Origin: Saccharicrinis sp.
GTDB lineage: Bacteria; Bacteroidota; Bacteroidia; Bacteroidales; Marinilabiliaceae
Reading direction: 5' to 3'
Assembly: GCA_024635555.1 (NCBI GenBank)
Contig: JAGXIO010000202.1
Coordinates: forward strand, 1-55,805
DNA: 55,805 nt
The notes beneath the pieces are model-generated. The model saw nothing but the letters and a program-made list of their open reading frames with translations. It was not told where the DNA came from and searched no databases. Shown one piece after another: positions 26,380 to 35,439 of the stretch. Both the position numbers and the translations under genes were made by a program. Position 1 is the stretch's first letter. Each line of letters starts with the position of its first letter.

Positions 26380-27174
26380 TTATAATTTACCACCGCAATA
26401 CTTGCAAAAAGTGGCATCTTTGTCGTGGCCTTCCTTAAGGCATTGCGGGCAAACCTGGGTAGTGATTTCGCTTTGTGTTTTTTTGTTCATTTCTGAGCTT
26501 ACAATGCCAGTGGGTACGGCTATAATGGCATAGCCCAGTATCATTACCAAACCGGCCAAGGTTTGTCCAAGGGCAGTAACCGGAGCAATATCGCCATAAC
26601 CAACAGTTGTTAGGGTTACTACGGCCCAATAAATACTAATGGGAATACTGGTAAAACCGCTGTCCTGATTCGATTCTATCATGTACATCATTGTACCAAC
26701 GATGACAATCAAAATCAGCACGGTAAAAATAAAAATCCCAATTTTGTTGCGGCTGGCCATCAACGCCTTCCATAATTGCGATCCCTCGTTAATGTACCTT
26801 GTCAGTTTTAGTATCCTAAATATCCTAAGCAAACGCAATGCACGCAGCACAACCATCACATGCGATCCGGTAAGCACCAATCCCACAAAAGATGGGATAA
26901 TGGCAAGCAAATCAATAATTCCCAAGGCACTAAAAACATAACCCCAAGGCCTACGTACCACCCAAATACGCACAAAATATTCTGCCACAAAAGCAATTGT
27001 AACCATCCACTCCATGACGTTTAGCTTGCTATAAAAAATGGGCGGCCGGTTGGGGAGACTTTCAAGCATCACAATGGTGATGCTAAATAAAATCAACACA
27101 ATCAAAGATAAATCAAAGGCTTTGCCAGCTTTTGTGTCGGCTTCAAATATGATTTCATATAATTTTTCGCGCAT
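26380..27174 (-). CDS. Voltage-gated-type potassium/ion channel
   Basis: A 264-residue six-helix channel. S4 carries regularly spaced arginines (VVLRALRLLRIFRILKLTR), the pore has TLTTVGYGD (K+ selectivity filter), and the C-terminal tail has a zinc-ribbon (CPQCLKEG...ATFCKYCGGKL). Prokaryotic Kv-like channels of this length are typical. It is monocistronic and convergent with nothing close. The last 12 residues are duplicated as an orphan remnant at 2603-2641. Confidence 0.93.
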   Translation of the reverse strand: MREKLYEIIFEADTKAGKAFDLSLIVLILFSITIVMLESLPNRPPIFYSKLNVMEWMVTIAFVAEYFVRIWVVRRPWGYVFSALGIIDLLAIIPSFVGLVLTGSHVMVVLRALRLLRIFRILKLTRYINEGSQLWKALMASRNKIGIFIFTVLILIVIVGTMMYMIESNQDSGFTSIPISIYWAVVTLTTVGYGDIAPVTALGQTLAGLVMILGYAIIAVPTGIVSSEMNKKTQSEITTQVCPQCLKEGHDKDATFCKYCGGKL

Positions 27175-27228
27175 AACTCAATTCTGGGGATAACTCTAGT
27201 GATGACTATATTCTTAGCCATTAAATGC

Positions 27229-27258
27229 TGTCAAGATTAAAATAGCATCGTATATTTG
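27229..27258 (+). promoter_or_regulatory. Bacteroidota-type promoter of gmhA
   Basis: TATATTTG at 27251-27258 matches the TAnnTTTG -7 element of the Bacteroidota housekeeping sigma factor. CTG at 27228-27230 stands near the distance where TTG (-33) is expected. The start codon follows 19 bp downstream. Confidence 0.55.
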
Positions 27259-27276
27259 TCAAAAATAGCAACAATA

Positions 27277-27855
27277 ATGAGTATTAATAGCATTAAAGAT
27301 AATTTTAAGGACGCACAACGTTTGTTGAACGCATTTATAGCCGACCAAAATAATTGGGACAATATGAAGGCTGCAGGCGATATTATGGTAGACTGCCTTA
27401 AAAACGGAGGCAAAATAATATCGTGCGGCAACGGCGGATCCATGAGCGATGCCATGCACTTTGCCGAAGAGCTGAGCGGCCGCTTTCGCGACGACAGGAA
27501 AGGATTGTCAGCCATAGCCATTTCGGACCCTACTCATATTACCTGCGTAGCCAACGATTACGGTTTCGATTATATTTTTTCGAGATATGTGGAGGCCGTG
27601 GGTAAAAGCGGTGATGTGCTGATGGCCATAAGTACCAGCGGCAACTCGGCAAACGTGCTAAAGGCCGCACAAGAGGCCCGTAAAAATGGGATGAAAGTGA
27701 TTGCTTTAACAGGCAAAAGCGGAGGTAAACTCAAGGACAATTGCGATGTGGAGCTAAGGATACCACATTTTGAGTATTCTGACCGCATACAGGAATTGCA
27801 TATTCAAATAATCCACTCCTTAATTCAATATATTGAATTAGAATATTTTAAATGA
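27277..27855 (+). CDS. gmhA: D-sedoheptulose-7-phosphate isomerase
   Basis: Converts sedoheptulose 7-phosphate to D-glycero-D-manno-heptose 7-phosphate, the first step of heptose synthesis for lipopolysaccharide core or S-layer glycans. The start is set at ATG 27277 (MSINSIKDNFKD), because the upstream in-frame TTG lies inside the -7 element. The 192-residue product equals E. coli GmhA in length. SIS-domain marks are SCGNGGSMSDAMHFAEELSGRF, HITCVANDYGFD and AISTSGNSANVLKA, with HIQIIHSLIQ at the C-terminus. Divergent from the ion-channel gene. Confidence 0.95.
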   Translation: MSINSIKDNFKDAQRLLNAFIADQNNWDNMKAAGDIMVDCLKNGGKIISCGNGGSMSDAMHFAEELSGRFRDDRKGLSAIAISDPTHITCVANDYGFDYIFSRYVEAVGKSGDVLMAISTSGNSANVLKAAQEARKNGMKVIALTGKSGGKLKDNCDVELRIPHFEYSDRIQELHIQIIHSLIQYIELEYFK

Positions 27856-27935
27856 CATTTGATTCAACCGAAATACTATTTGATTGTTTTGTTTGTTTAT
27901 AGATAAGATGTTATCATTATTTAACCAAGCAAAAT

Positions 27936-28547
27936 ATGCTTCAAAGATATCTGTACTTGTTCGGCATAGTAGTTAGCCTAATGCTTCTGCCCGCTTGTGT
28001 AAAAGAAGATTATAGTAAAATTTCGGACGATTACCATTGGAAACCAAGTGTATCGTTGCCCTTTCGATCAATTGTTTTTACAGCAGACAATTTTCAAGTT
28101 CCACCTTCTGAACTTGCTATTAACAGCACACCTGTTTTTAGCAAGAGTATTGATTTTGAGTTTTCAGAAATATATACACGTAGCGAATATGTAGATAGCT
28201 TGCTATTTAGAATGGACATTAAAAATAGCTTTCCGGCTCAACTAAAAGTAGCTGTTTATTATATGGATGCTGCGGGAAGTATAATCAAAAACATTGCCCC
28301 TCTAACGCTCAAAAAACCTCTGATTGATGAGAGTGGTAGCATAATTCAAACAGAAAATCTGCTGTACGAACATAGATTAAAAAAATCCGACATACCCACC
28401 TTAGAGCAGAATAAAAGTATATTAATCAGAATATTAATTGAAGATCTGGAACTTAAACAAGAGGTCTTAGATAAGTCAGACGAGTGGAAAATTGATGTTT
28501 CCATTGGATTACGATCGGCCATGAATATACCTATTGACGAAATTTAA
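27936..28547 (+). CDS. Hypothetical lipoprotein
   Basis: A 203-residue lipoprotein with a clear SPII signal (GIVVSLMLLPACVKED). The rest is predicted beta-rich, with alternating hydrophobic residues and no motif recognised. It ends 8 bp before the DUF5723 gene, so the two form an operon, and joint function at the outer membrane is likely. Confidence 0.75.
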   Translation: MLQRYLYLFGIVVSLMLLPACVKEDYSKISDDYHWKPSVSLPFRSIVFTADNFQVPPSELAINSTPVFSKSIDFEFSEIYTRSEYVDSLLFRMDIKNSFPAQLKVAVYYMDAAGSIIKNIAPLTLKKPLIDESGSIIQTENLLYEHRLKKSDIPTLEQNKSILIRILIEDLELKQEVLDKSDEWKIDVSIGLRSAMNIPIDEI

Positions 28548-28555
28548 GCGTATCG

Positions 28556-29998
28556 ATGAGAAATATCCTCCTACTCGTTCTTATAATTTGGCTTTCGTTA
28601 CAATTAAACGGACAGCAGAACAACACCTTGTTTTTGATGCACAATCTTCCGCAGGCCAACATTGTAAACCCAGCCGTTGCCATAAAATGTAAATGGTTTG
28701 TGGGTGTTCCGGGCATTGGTTCTACTCATATCAATGCATATTCCACTGGTTTTTCGCTAAACGATATTTTGGTTCCACAGAGCAATGATTCTTTACATTT
28801 TGAGATAGATGATGCCCTACAAAAATTCGGAAGTACTGAAATTGTAGCCACGCAGACACACCTATCGCTTTTATCGGTAGGCTATAAAACCGGGCAAAAC
28901 TATTTTACCTTCGGGGTTAACGAAAAAGTAAATTCCTATACCATTTTAAATAAAAATGCCCTTTTGCTTGTGCATGGAGGCAATACGCAGTTCGAAGGCC
29001 AAAAAACAAGCATGAATGGCACACGGCCTAATGCCATTCATTACAGAGAATATGCCTTGGGATGGGCCAGGCAAATGGACGAAAAGTTAAGCTTTGGCAT
29101 CAGGTTTAAACTTTTGTTTGGTAAATCGAATATTTATACCAAACCCATCGACCTGAGTCTTTATACCGACCCGAATACCTTTGAAACATTTGTGAGCGGC
29201 TCAGGCGAGATTTACACCTCCCTCCCGGTTGATGTACGCCGCGAACCCGATGGCAAATTAGCCAATATGAATTGGCAACAGGACATTAGCAGGCGCGATT
29301 ATTTAATGAATACCGGAAATGTAGGTTTTGGTGCCGACTTTGGATTTGTTTATCAAATGAATGAAAAAACTACGCTATCGGGCAGCTTGCTCGATATGGG
29401 TTACATCAACTGGAAAAAGGACGCTTATCGTATGAGCAGCAGCGGATCCTTGGACATTACCACACAAGCCATTGAAGACGGATTGTCCAACTTAGACGAC
29501 GTAACAGATTCCTTAAGAAATGTGTTTACCCCCCGTATTGACAACGAAAGCTATCTGTCGCCACTTGTGCCGGCAATATATTTGGGTATTTCCCATACAC
29601 TTAACAGTTGGTTAAACGCTGGTGCTGTTTTTCATACCGAAGCGTATCAAAATCGCCTGCACCCCTCATTTACCTTTTCGGGCAATGCGGCAATAACCAA
29701 AAATATATATGGCAGTGCATCCTATACCCTGCAAAACGGTGAGTATAATAATCTGGGAGCAGGAATTGGTGCCAAATTCGGCATCCTTCATCTACATGCG
29801 GTCAGCGACAATATTCCCGCGTTTTTTGATTTGGGTGCCGCACAAAGTATCAATTTACGATTTGGCGTTGCCTTGTTGTTTGGATGCGGGAAAGAAAAAA
29901 AGAAAAGAACCAGAGATGACAACGGCATCAGAGCCTTGCCTTGCTTTACCGATCCTTATAAATCAAAAGCAGATAAGCAACGAAGAAGGAAGAGATAA
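28556..29998 (+). CDS. DUF5723-family outer-membrane protein
   Basis: A 480-residue beta-barrel-like protein. It has a signal peptide (RNILLLVLIIWLSLQLNGQQN) and the family start HNLPQANIVNPAVAIKCKWFVG-type block. Many amphipathic strands follow, with an ALGWARQMDEKLSFGIRFKLLFG segment and a basic C-terminal tail (KSKADKQRRRKR). DUF5723 proteins resemble PorP/SprF or FadL-like barrels; the role is not known. Second gene of a two-gene operon with the lipoprotein. Confidence 0.8.
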   Translation: MRNILLLVLIIWLSLQLNGQQNNTLFLMHNLPQANIVNPAVAIKCKWFVGVPGIGSTHINAYSTGFSLNDILVPQSNDSLHFEIDDALQKFGSTEIVATQTHLSLLSVGYKTGQNYFTFGVNEKVNSYTILNKNALLLVHGGNTQFEGQKTSMNGTRPNAIHYREYALGWARQMDEKLSFGIRFKLLFGKSNIYTKPIDLSLYTDPNTFETFVSGSGEIYTSLPVDVRREPDGKLANMNWQQDISRRDYLMNTGNVGFGADFGFVYQMNEKTTLSGSLLDMGYINWKKDAYRMSSSGSLDITTQAIEDGLSNLDDVTDSLRNVFTPRIDNESYLSPLVPAIYLGISHTLNSWLNAGAVFHTEAYQNRLHPSFTFSGNAAITKNIYGSASYTLQNGEYNNLGAGIGAKFGILHLHAVSDNIPAFFDLGAAQSINLRFGVALLFGCGKEKKKRTRDDNGIRALPCFTDPYKSKADKQRRRKR

Positions 29999-30204
29999 GA
30001 AGTGCCAAAACCTAAGAACATTTTATTGTTTCGACTTTTGTTTTATGCGTCATTTTTAACGACTGTCTTTTTTCGTCTAAAATGCTAATTCTTTGTTGTT
30101 CATTTCTACATTAAAATTAACTTTAGCCTTTTCTGAAGTATTCAAATATAATGGATGATGAGGTTGTCCAAATTTTGACACCTGTCCGTAAAACGTACTT
30201 TCCC

Positions 30205-30495
30205 CTATATTTCAATCGATATGTTGACCTTCCCACCAAGTCCTTTTTCAACAATGGCGAACAACGTTTTTAAAGTCACATTACTACCATTATTTTCCAC
30301 GCGGGAGATGTAACTCCTCTTTTTATCAATTAATTCGCCAAGTTGTTCTTGGGTCAATTTCTTTTCCTCCCTTGCATTTCGCAAGAGCAGTCCGATATTA
30401 AATGATTCAAAATCTCTTTCAAGTTCATCTCTGCGTTCCGTTCCTTTTTTTCCGTAAACGGTGTCCTTTATTTCTTTCCAACTTTTAGTTTCCAT
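30205..30495 (-). CDS. HigA-like antitoxin
   Basis: XRE-type repressor that should neutralise the adjacent toxin and repress the operon. The start at 30495 (METKSWKEIKD) gives a 96-residue protein overlapping the toxin gene by 11 bp; an ATG at 30525 is an alternative. The helix-turn-helix is LTQEQLGELIDKKRSYISRVENN, followed by VTLKTLFAIVEKGLG. The toxin-first order is that of HigBA modules. Confidence 0.88.
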   Translation of the reverse strand: METKSWKEIKDTVYGKKGTERRDELERDFESFNIGLLLRNAREEKKLTQEQLGELIDKKRSYISRVENNGSNVTLKTLFAIVEKGLGGKVNISIEI

Positions 30496-30841
30496 TGTAT
30501 TTGCTTTTTTCTTCGAAGTATTCATTTTTAAGTCGCATTGCCTTTTCGATTTGGCTCTTGGGAGTCTTTTGCGTTTTCTTTACAAACCCATTAAGTAACA
30601 CAACGAGTTGTCCCTCATCAAAAAAGCAAAACACACGCCAAATGTCAGAACCTAATTTAATTCTAGCCTCAAAAAGCCCCTTATAGCCCGTCATTGTTGA
30701 CAGATACTTTTTAGGAACATGTTGATACAATTCGATTATTTCAATGACCTTAAAAATCTTGTCCTGCACTTTGGTCGGTTGTGCTAGCAAGAATTCCTCG
30801 AAATAATGTTTGTACTGAATTACTTGTCTGACTTTTTCCAT
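30485..30841 (-). CDS. HigB/RelE-superfamily toxin
   Basis: A 118-residue mRNA-interferase-type toxin of the Gp49/HigB branch. It shows LFEARIKLGSDIWRVFCFFDEGQLVVLLNGFVKKTQKTPKSQIEKA, which holds the catalytic basic residues and the KKTxKTP motif of that family. First gene of a two-gene toxin-antitoxin module, translationally coupled to HigA. The module stands alone between chromosomal genes, with no mobile element visible beside it. Confidence 0.9.
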   Translation of the reverse strand: MEKVRQVIQYKHYFEEFLLAQPTKVQDKIFKVIEIIELYQHVPKKYLSTMTGYKGLFEARIKLGSDIWRVFCFFDEGQLVVLLNGFVKKTQKTPKSQIEKAMRLKNEYFEEKSKYNGN

Positions 30842-30921
30842 TCACTCAAAGGTAACTTAAAAGTTACTGTTCTCAAAATTTGCAAAAGTTAAATTATACG
30901 GCTTAATTTCCTCGGGATGTT

Positions 30922-32247
30922 TTACAACTTAGCCATAAAATCATCCAACACACTCGCCAAATCGGGTTTACCTATTTCTTGCAGTGAATAATGAACCCTT
31001 GTGCAGGGCTTTTTAATTTTTAGTACCCGGCTTAAATCAATGGGCGTAGCTATAACCACCGCATCGCATGGCGTGTTGGCAATGGTAGCTTCCAAATCTT
31101 TTATTTGCTGTTCGCTATAACCCATGGCTGGCAGCACATTTCCAATTTCGGGATATTTATTGTAGGTATCTTGAATAGTTCCAACTGCATAAGGCTTTGG
31201 ATCAACCATCTCCGCTGCACCAAATTTTTGACAGGCAATAACCCCCGCTCCTATTTTCATTTCGCCATGGGTGAGTGTTGGACCATCTTCCACAACCAAT
31301 ATTTTTTTCCCTTTAATAATTTCCGGATTCACCACTTCTATGGGCGAGGCAGCATCAATAATGGTAGCTTGGGGATTAATTTGTGCAATATTTTTGCGCA
31401 GTTGGAGAATATCCTTACCATCTGCGCTATCTATTTTATTGATGATAACCACATCCGACATACGCACGTTAACCTCGCTGGGGTAATAATTCATCTCATG
31501 CCCCACTCTATGAGGATCGGCCACAGTAATCATCAAATCGGGACGGTAAAAAGGCATGTCGTTGTTTCCTCCATCCCAAACAATAATGTCGCATCCATCT
31601 TCATCGTGTTCCGCTGCACGTAAAATATCCAAATAATCAACACCCGAATAGATAACATTGCCATTTACAATATGTGGCTCGTATTCTTCCATCTCCTCAA
31701 TGGTGCATTTATGTATTGTAAGATCGGATAAAGAAGAAAATCGCTGCACAATTTGTTTCTTTAGATCGCCGTAAGGCATAGGATGACGTATGACAACCAC
31801 TTTTTTACCGCAACTCATCAGATAATCAATAATCTTACGCGAAGTCTGGCTCTTACCACAACCAGTTCGAGTAGCACAGACAGCAATAATAGGCTTTAAG
31901 CTTTTTAGCATGCTGTTATTAGTGCCGAGTATCCTAAAATCGGCTCCGGCAGCCTGAACAATAGAGGCCAGACTCATCATATTTTGATAGGAAATATCAC
32001 TATAGGAAAAAACACAAACATCCACACTCAACTTTTTTATTAGAAAAGGCAAATCTTTCTGTTCCTTAATAGGGATACCATAAGGATAGTGCTTACCGGT
32101 AAGCTCAATAGGATAGGTTCGGTTTTCGATGTTGGGAATTTGAGTAGCCGTAAAAGCAACCACCTTATAACTATGGTTGTTTTTAAAATATACGTTAAAG
32201 TTATGGAAATCGCGCCCTGCGGCTCCAAGTATAATTACGTTTTTCAT
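30922..32247 (-). CDS. Cyclic 2,3-diphosphoglycerate synthetase-like P-loop protein
   Basis: A 441-residue cytosolic protein whose N-terminus (VIILGAAGRDFHNFNVYF) is a Rossmann-like domain. The middle has a P-loop, CATRTGCGKSQTSRKI, followed by DIIVWDGGNNDMPFYRPD (Walker B region) and VVIINKIDSA. This layout matches proteins annotated as cyclic 2,3-diphosphoglycerate synthetase (CpgS) in methanogens. In Bacteroidota the true substrate has not been shown, so the enzyme name should be read as family membership. Monocistronic. Confidence 0.8.
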   Translation of the reverse strand: MKNVIILGAAGRDFHNFNVYFKNNHSYKVVAFTATQIPNIENRTYPIELTGKHYPYGIPIKEQKDLPFLIKKLSVDVCVFSYSDISYQNMMSLASIVQAAGADFRILGTNNSMLKSLKPIIAVCATRTGCGKSQTSRKIIDYLMSCGKKVVVIRHPMPYGDLKKQIVQRFSSLSDLTIHKCTIEEMEEYEPHIVNGNVIYSGVDYLDILRAAEHDEDGCDIIVWDGGNNDMPFYRPDLMITVADPHRVGHEMNYYPSEVNVRMSDVVIINKIDSADGKDILQLRKNIAQINPQATIIDAASPIEVVNPEIIKGKKILVVEDGPTLTHGEMKIGAGVIACQKFGAAEMVDPKPYAVGTIQDTYNKYPEIGNVLPAMGYSEQQIKDLEATIANTPCDAVVIATPIDLSRVLKIKKPCTRVHYSLQEIGKPDLASVLDDFMAKL

Positions 32248-32453
32248 CTACTTAAATTTTAGTATTAAGATATGAGTATCAAGATTCAAGTATCAAGACA
32301 GTTTCAAAATGAAATCAGGTAAAAAATTCAGAATAGGTTATTTCCTATCTTAAAATTAGTAATTTCTGGCTTTAAAGTAAATAAATTTATTGGTCACATG
32401 AACATCTTCATCTTTTAAATTATGCGAGGACATTTATTAATTGGCTATAATGA

Positions 32454-32461
32454 TAACTTTG
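32454..32461 (+). promoter_or_regulatory. -7 element before acpH
   Basis: TAACTTTG fits TAnnTTTG and ends 4 bp before the ATG at 32466, implying a transcript with almost no leader. No TTG stands 19 bp upstream, so the -33 element is weak or absent. Confidence 0.45.
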
Positions 32462-32465
32462 TACT

Positions 32466-33044
32466 ATGAATTTTTTGGCACACATCTATTTATCGGGCGA
32501 ACCTGGGCCTTTAATGATTGGCAATTTTATAGCCGATTTTGTTAAAGGAAAGCAGTTGGAACGCTATACCCCAGAAATTCAGGAGGGCATACGCCTGCAC
32601 CGTAAGATTGATACCTTTGCCGACAGCCATCCTCTTGTAAGACAAAGTGCAGCAAGGTTTAAACCCTGCTATCAGCGTTATGCATCGGTGGTAATTGATG
32701 TTGTTTACGATCATTTTTTGGCCAAAAACTGGCCTCTGTATTCACCCATCCCACTAAACACTTTTGTGAGCGATGTACACGCTTATTTACTCAAGCATTA
32801 TTTTATGCTCCCAAATCGTGTAAAAGGTTTTTTGCCATTTTTAATTAAAAGCCGACGGTTAGAAAATTATCAACACATATGGGGAATTGAAAAGTCCTTA
32901 ACTATTATGGCTAACCACACTACCCTACCATCCCAAGCCGAATGCGGGATAAAAATAATGACCGAACAATACGAAGAACTAAATCAGGAGTTTATCGATT
33001 TTTTTGAAGATATGAGAAAGATGGTGAATGCGGAAAGAAGGTAA
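32466..33044 (+). CDS. acpH: ACP phosphodiesterase
   Basis: Removes the phosphopantetheine arm from acyl carrier protein. The 192-residue product has MNFLAHIYLSG, MIGNFIADFVKG, GIRLHRKIDTFADSHP and VVIDVVYDHFLAKNW. These His/Asp motifs are typical of the AcpH HD-like fold, and the length equals E. coli AcpH. Monocistronic and divergent from the P-loop protein; followed by a palindromic repeat. Confidence 0.92.
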   Translation: MNFLAHIYLSGEPGPLMIGNFIADFVKGKQLERYTPEIQEGIRLHRKIDTFADSHPLVRQSAARFKPCYQRYASVVIDVVYDHFLAKNWPLYSPIPLNTFVSDVHAYLLKHYFMLPNRVKGFLPFLIKSRRLENYQHIWGIEKSLTIMANHTTLPSQAECGIKIMTEQYEELNQEFIDFFEDMRKMVNAERR

Positions 33045-33056
33045 ATTGCAACCCTT

Positions 33057-33199
33057 ATTGCCGTTGGTTAAAACCAACGGAGAAAATAATTTGCTAATGG
33101 CTTTAGCCGCATTTAATAAAACTAAACCAAACAGGCTAAATGCGGCTAAAGCCATTAGTTGCTGCACATTCATAACCGTTGGCTAAAGCCAACGGCAAT
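33057..33199. repeat. Composite palindromic (REP/MITE-like) element
   Basis: Nested inverted repeats. Outer arms ATTGCCGTTGG...CCAACGG at 33057-33080 and 33176-33199 are each themselves palindromic (core GGTTAAAACC or GGCTAAAGCC). Inner arms CTAATGGCTTTAGCCGCATT at 33094-33115 and the exact complement at 33137-33158 are 22 bp each, enclosing 21 bp. It fills most of the 317 bp gap between acpH and prmC. It has no ORF, is probably mobilised in trans, and could terminate both flanking genes. Confidence 0.85.
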
Positions 33200-33361
33200 G
33201 AAAAAAAATAACATCCACTAAATTAAATCCTATAAGATTCGGACAGCACAACACTATATCTCCCCTGATCACATAAACTTTAAATTTACCTACAAACGAT
33301 ACTTGCTTAGTAGTTAAATTCTTCATTGATATTATACTTTACATACTTACATCTTATCACC

Positions 33362-34219
33362 TCATAAACAACCTTTTACCATCCTGTCCTTACCAAAAAT
33401 GTCTTTTCGTAGCTCAACTTCTTTAAAACCAGCTTGTCGCATTAAATCGCAGGTTTCCTTTCCCAAAGCTTCGTTTATTTCAAAATAAAGTACGCCATTT
33501 GAATTGAGTGCGCGAGCGGCAAGTGCACTAATGGCGCGGTAAAAAAGAAGTGGATCATTATCCTGGACAAAAAGAGCCAAGTGGGGCTCATATTTTAGCA
33601 CGTTATCTTGCATAAATTCCTTTTCGAGCGCACGTATATAGGGAGGATTGCTCACAATGATATCGTATTTAATTTCAAGCTCAATATCAGGCTGAAGCGC
33701 ATCTTGAAGTTCAAAATTCACTTCAACATGATTTATTTGGGCGTTACTTTTAGCCACTGCGAGGGCTTGTGCCGAGATGTCCCATGCTGATACGCTGGCT
33801 TGGGGAATATGCTTTTTTAAAATGACAGGAATACAACCCGAACCGGTGCCAACATCTAAAATTGAAGGATTAGCCAGTTTATTCTCCCTGATAATCCATT
33901 GCACAAGTTCTTCGGTCTCGGGACGCGGAATCAACACATGCTTATTTACATTAAACCGCAATCCGTAAAACTCGGTATATCCAATGATATGCTGTATGGG
34001 GACATGCTGCTTTAGTTTCTGCAAAGCACCTTCACAATAGCGCTGTTCGCTTTCACTTAAAAAATAATCCGCTTTTAACAACAAATCTGTACGCGAAAAA
34101 TTTAACAGGTGCTCGAGTATTATCCAAACAAAATTTCTGATTTCCTCCTGAGGATAAAAAGGTTGTAACTGTTTATTAAAGTTGTTGATTAGCTGTTTTA
34201 CGGAAATGCCATTCATCAA
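33362..34219 (-). CDS. prmC: Release-factor glutamine methyltransferase
   Basis: Methylates the GGQ glutamine of peptide-chain release factors with S-adenosylmethionine. The 285-residue protein has a helical N-domain, the substrate-recognition IGYTEFYGLRF segment and RPETEELVQWI. The SAM motif is ILDVGTGSGCIPVIL, and the catalytic motif is VSNPPYI. Divergent from ribD. Two adjacent ATG codons are possible starts. Confidence 0.96.
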   Translation of the reverse strand: MMNGISVKQLINNFNKQLQPFYPQEEIRNFVWIILEHLLNFSRTDLLLKADYFLSESEQRYCEGALQKLKQHVPIQHIIGYTEFYGLRFNVNKHVLIPRPETEELVQWIIRENKLANPSILDVGTGSGCIPVILKKHIPQASVSAWDISAQALAVAKSNAQINHVEVNFELQDALQPDIELEIKYDIIVSNPPYIRALEKEFMQDNVLKYEPHLALFVQDNDPLLFYRAISALAARALNSNGVLYFEINEALGKETCDLMRQAGFKEVELRKDIFGKDRMVKGCL

Positions 34220-34349
34220 TTACAGATAATTATTTTTGTAGTGGCACAAAATTAACCATTTTTGCACATTAAATACGGTTTATCGTAGGATGTATTCCAT
34301 TCTGCTCCAAAATAATTGTACTTTTAAACCTACCATTGGCACCCATTTT

Positions 34350-34357
34350 TATATTTG
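34350..34357 (+). promoter_or_regulatory. -7 element before ribD
   Basis: TATATTTG fits TAnnTTTG and ends one base before the ATG at 34359. If used, the transcript would start at or just after that ATG, pointing to a near-leaderless message or to the downstream ATG at 34374. No well-placed -33 TTG was found. Confidence 0.35.
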
Positions 34358-34358
34358 T

Positions 34359-35405
34359 ATGGATAAAAAATATATGCACCGTTGTTTAGAACTGGCCAGG
34401 ATAGGCTTGGGTAACACCTATTCTAATCCTATGGTGGGCTCTGTAATTGTGCATAATGGCAAAATCATTGGCGAAGGTTTTCATCATAGGGCGGGCGAGC
34501 CTCATGCCGAGGTAAACGCTATCGATTCGGTAAAAAACAAGGAGCTACTCAAGCATGCCACCCTATACGTTAATTTGGAACCATGTGCCCACTATGGTAA
34601 AACACCGCCCTGTGCCTTGCTTATCAAACAAAGCGGGATACCTAAAGTGGTCGTTGGTTGTACAGATAGTTTTTCAGAAGTAGCGGGTAAAGGAATAGAA
34701 ATGCTTAGGGAAGCTGGTGTGGATGTGACCATTGGTGTTCTGGAAGCCGAAAGTCGGGAGCTGAACAAACGGTTTTTTACTTTTCACGAAAAAAAGCGGC
34801 CTTATGTCATATTAAAATGGGCTCAAACCTTGGATGGCTTGATTGATATGGACAGACAGACCCAGGATTTTGGCCTGCCTACCTGGATATCGAATGCCAT
34901 GTCGAAAAAGTTGGTGCACAAATGGCGAAGCCAGGAACAAGCTATTTTAGTGGGCGTAAAAACGGCCTTAAAAGACAATCCATCGCTCACCACACGCGAG
35001 TGGCCGGGAAAAAGCCCGATGCGGGTATTGATAGACAGACATGGAATGGTGCCCTCATCATCTCAAATATTAAGTGGCGAAGTGCCTACCCTTGTTTTTA
35101 CGAACAAACCAAAAACCAACCAAAACAACACCAAATACATAAACATCTCCTTAAATGAAGATTTGATACCACAGGTTCTGAATGAATTGTTTAATGAAGG
35201 CCTACAATCTGTTATCATTGAAGGAGGTAAACAAATATTACAAAGTTTTATTGACGCAAATGTATGGGACGAGGCTCGTTTGTTTATAGGTGATAAAATG
35301 TTTTTAACAGGCGTTAACGCTCCCAAAATTTCCGGCAACATCATGTTAGAAGAACATCTGGGCGACAGCTTATTGTTTTATTACAGAAATTACCTTGCTA
35401 AATAG
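34359..35405 (+). CDS. ribD: Riboflavin biosynthesis deaminase/reductase
   Basis: Bifunctional enzyme of riboflavin synthesis: deamination, then reduction of the pyrimidine intermediate. ATG 34359 (MDKKYMHRCLELARIGLG) matches family starts better than the ORF extension to 34290. The deaminase half has the zinc site HAE (GEPHAEVNAID) and PCAHYGKTPPC. The reductase half has KWAQTLDGLID, GVKTALKDNP and VIIEGGKQILQSF. The total of 348 residues is normal. Divergent from prmC, a common Bacteroidota arrangement. Confidence 0.96.
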   Translation: MDKKYMHRCLELARIGLGNTYSNPMVGSVIVHNGKIIGEGFHHRAGEPHAEVNAIDSVKNKELLKHATLYVNLEPCAHYGKTPPCALLIKQSGIPKVVVGCTDSFSEVAGKGIEMLREAGVDVTIGVLEAESRELNKRFFTFHEKKRPYVILKWAQTLDGLIDMDRQTQDFGLPTWISNAMSKKLVHKWRSQEQAILVGVKTALKDNPSLTTREWPGKSPMRVLIDRHGMVPSSSQILSGEVPTLVFTNKPKTNQNNTKYINISLNEDLIPQVLNELFNEGLQSVIIEGGKQILQSFIDANVWDEARLFIGDKMFLTGVNAPKISGNIMLEEHLGDSLLFYYRNYLAK

Positions 35406-35439
35406 GCAATCAGCTAGTTATTTATGCTAAAATATACTT

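Noticed and set aside
30205..30841. Toxin-antitoxin module as part of a defence island
   Set aside because: It stands alone among core chromosomal genes, 6 kb from the accessory region, and looks like an ordinary HigBA pair.
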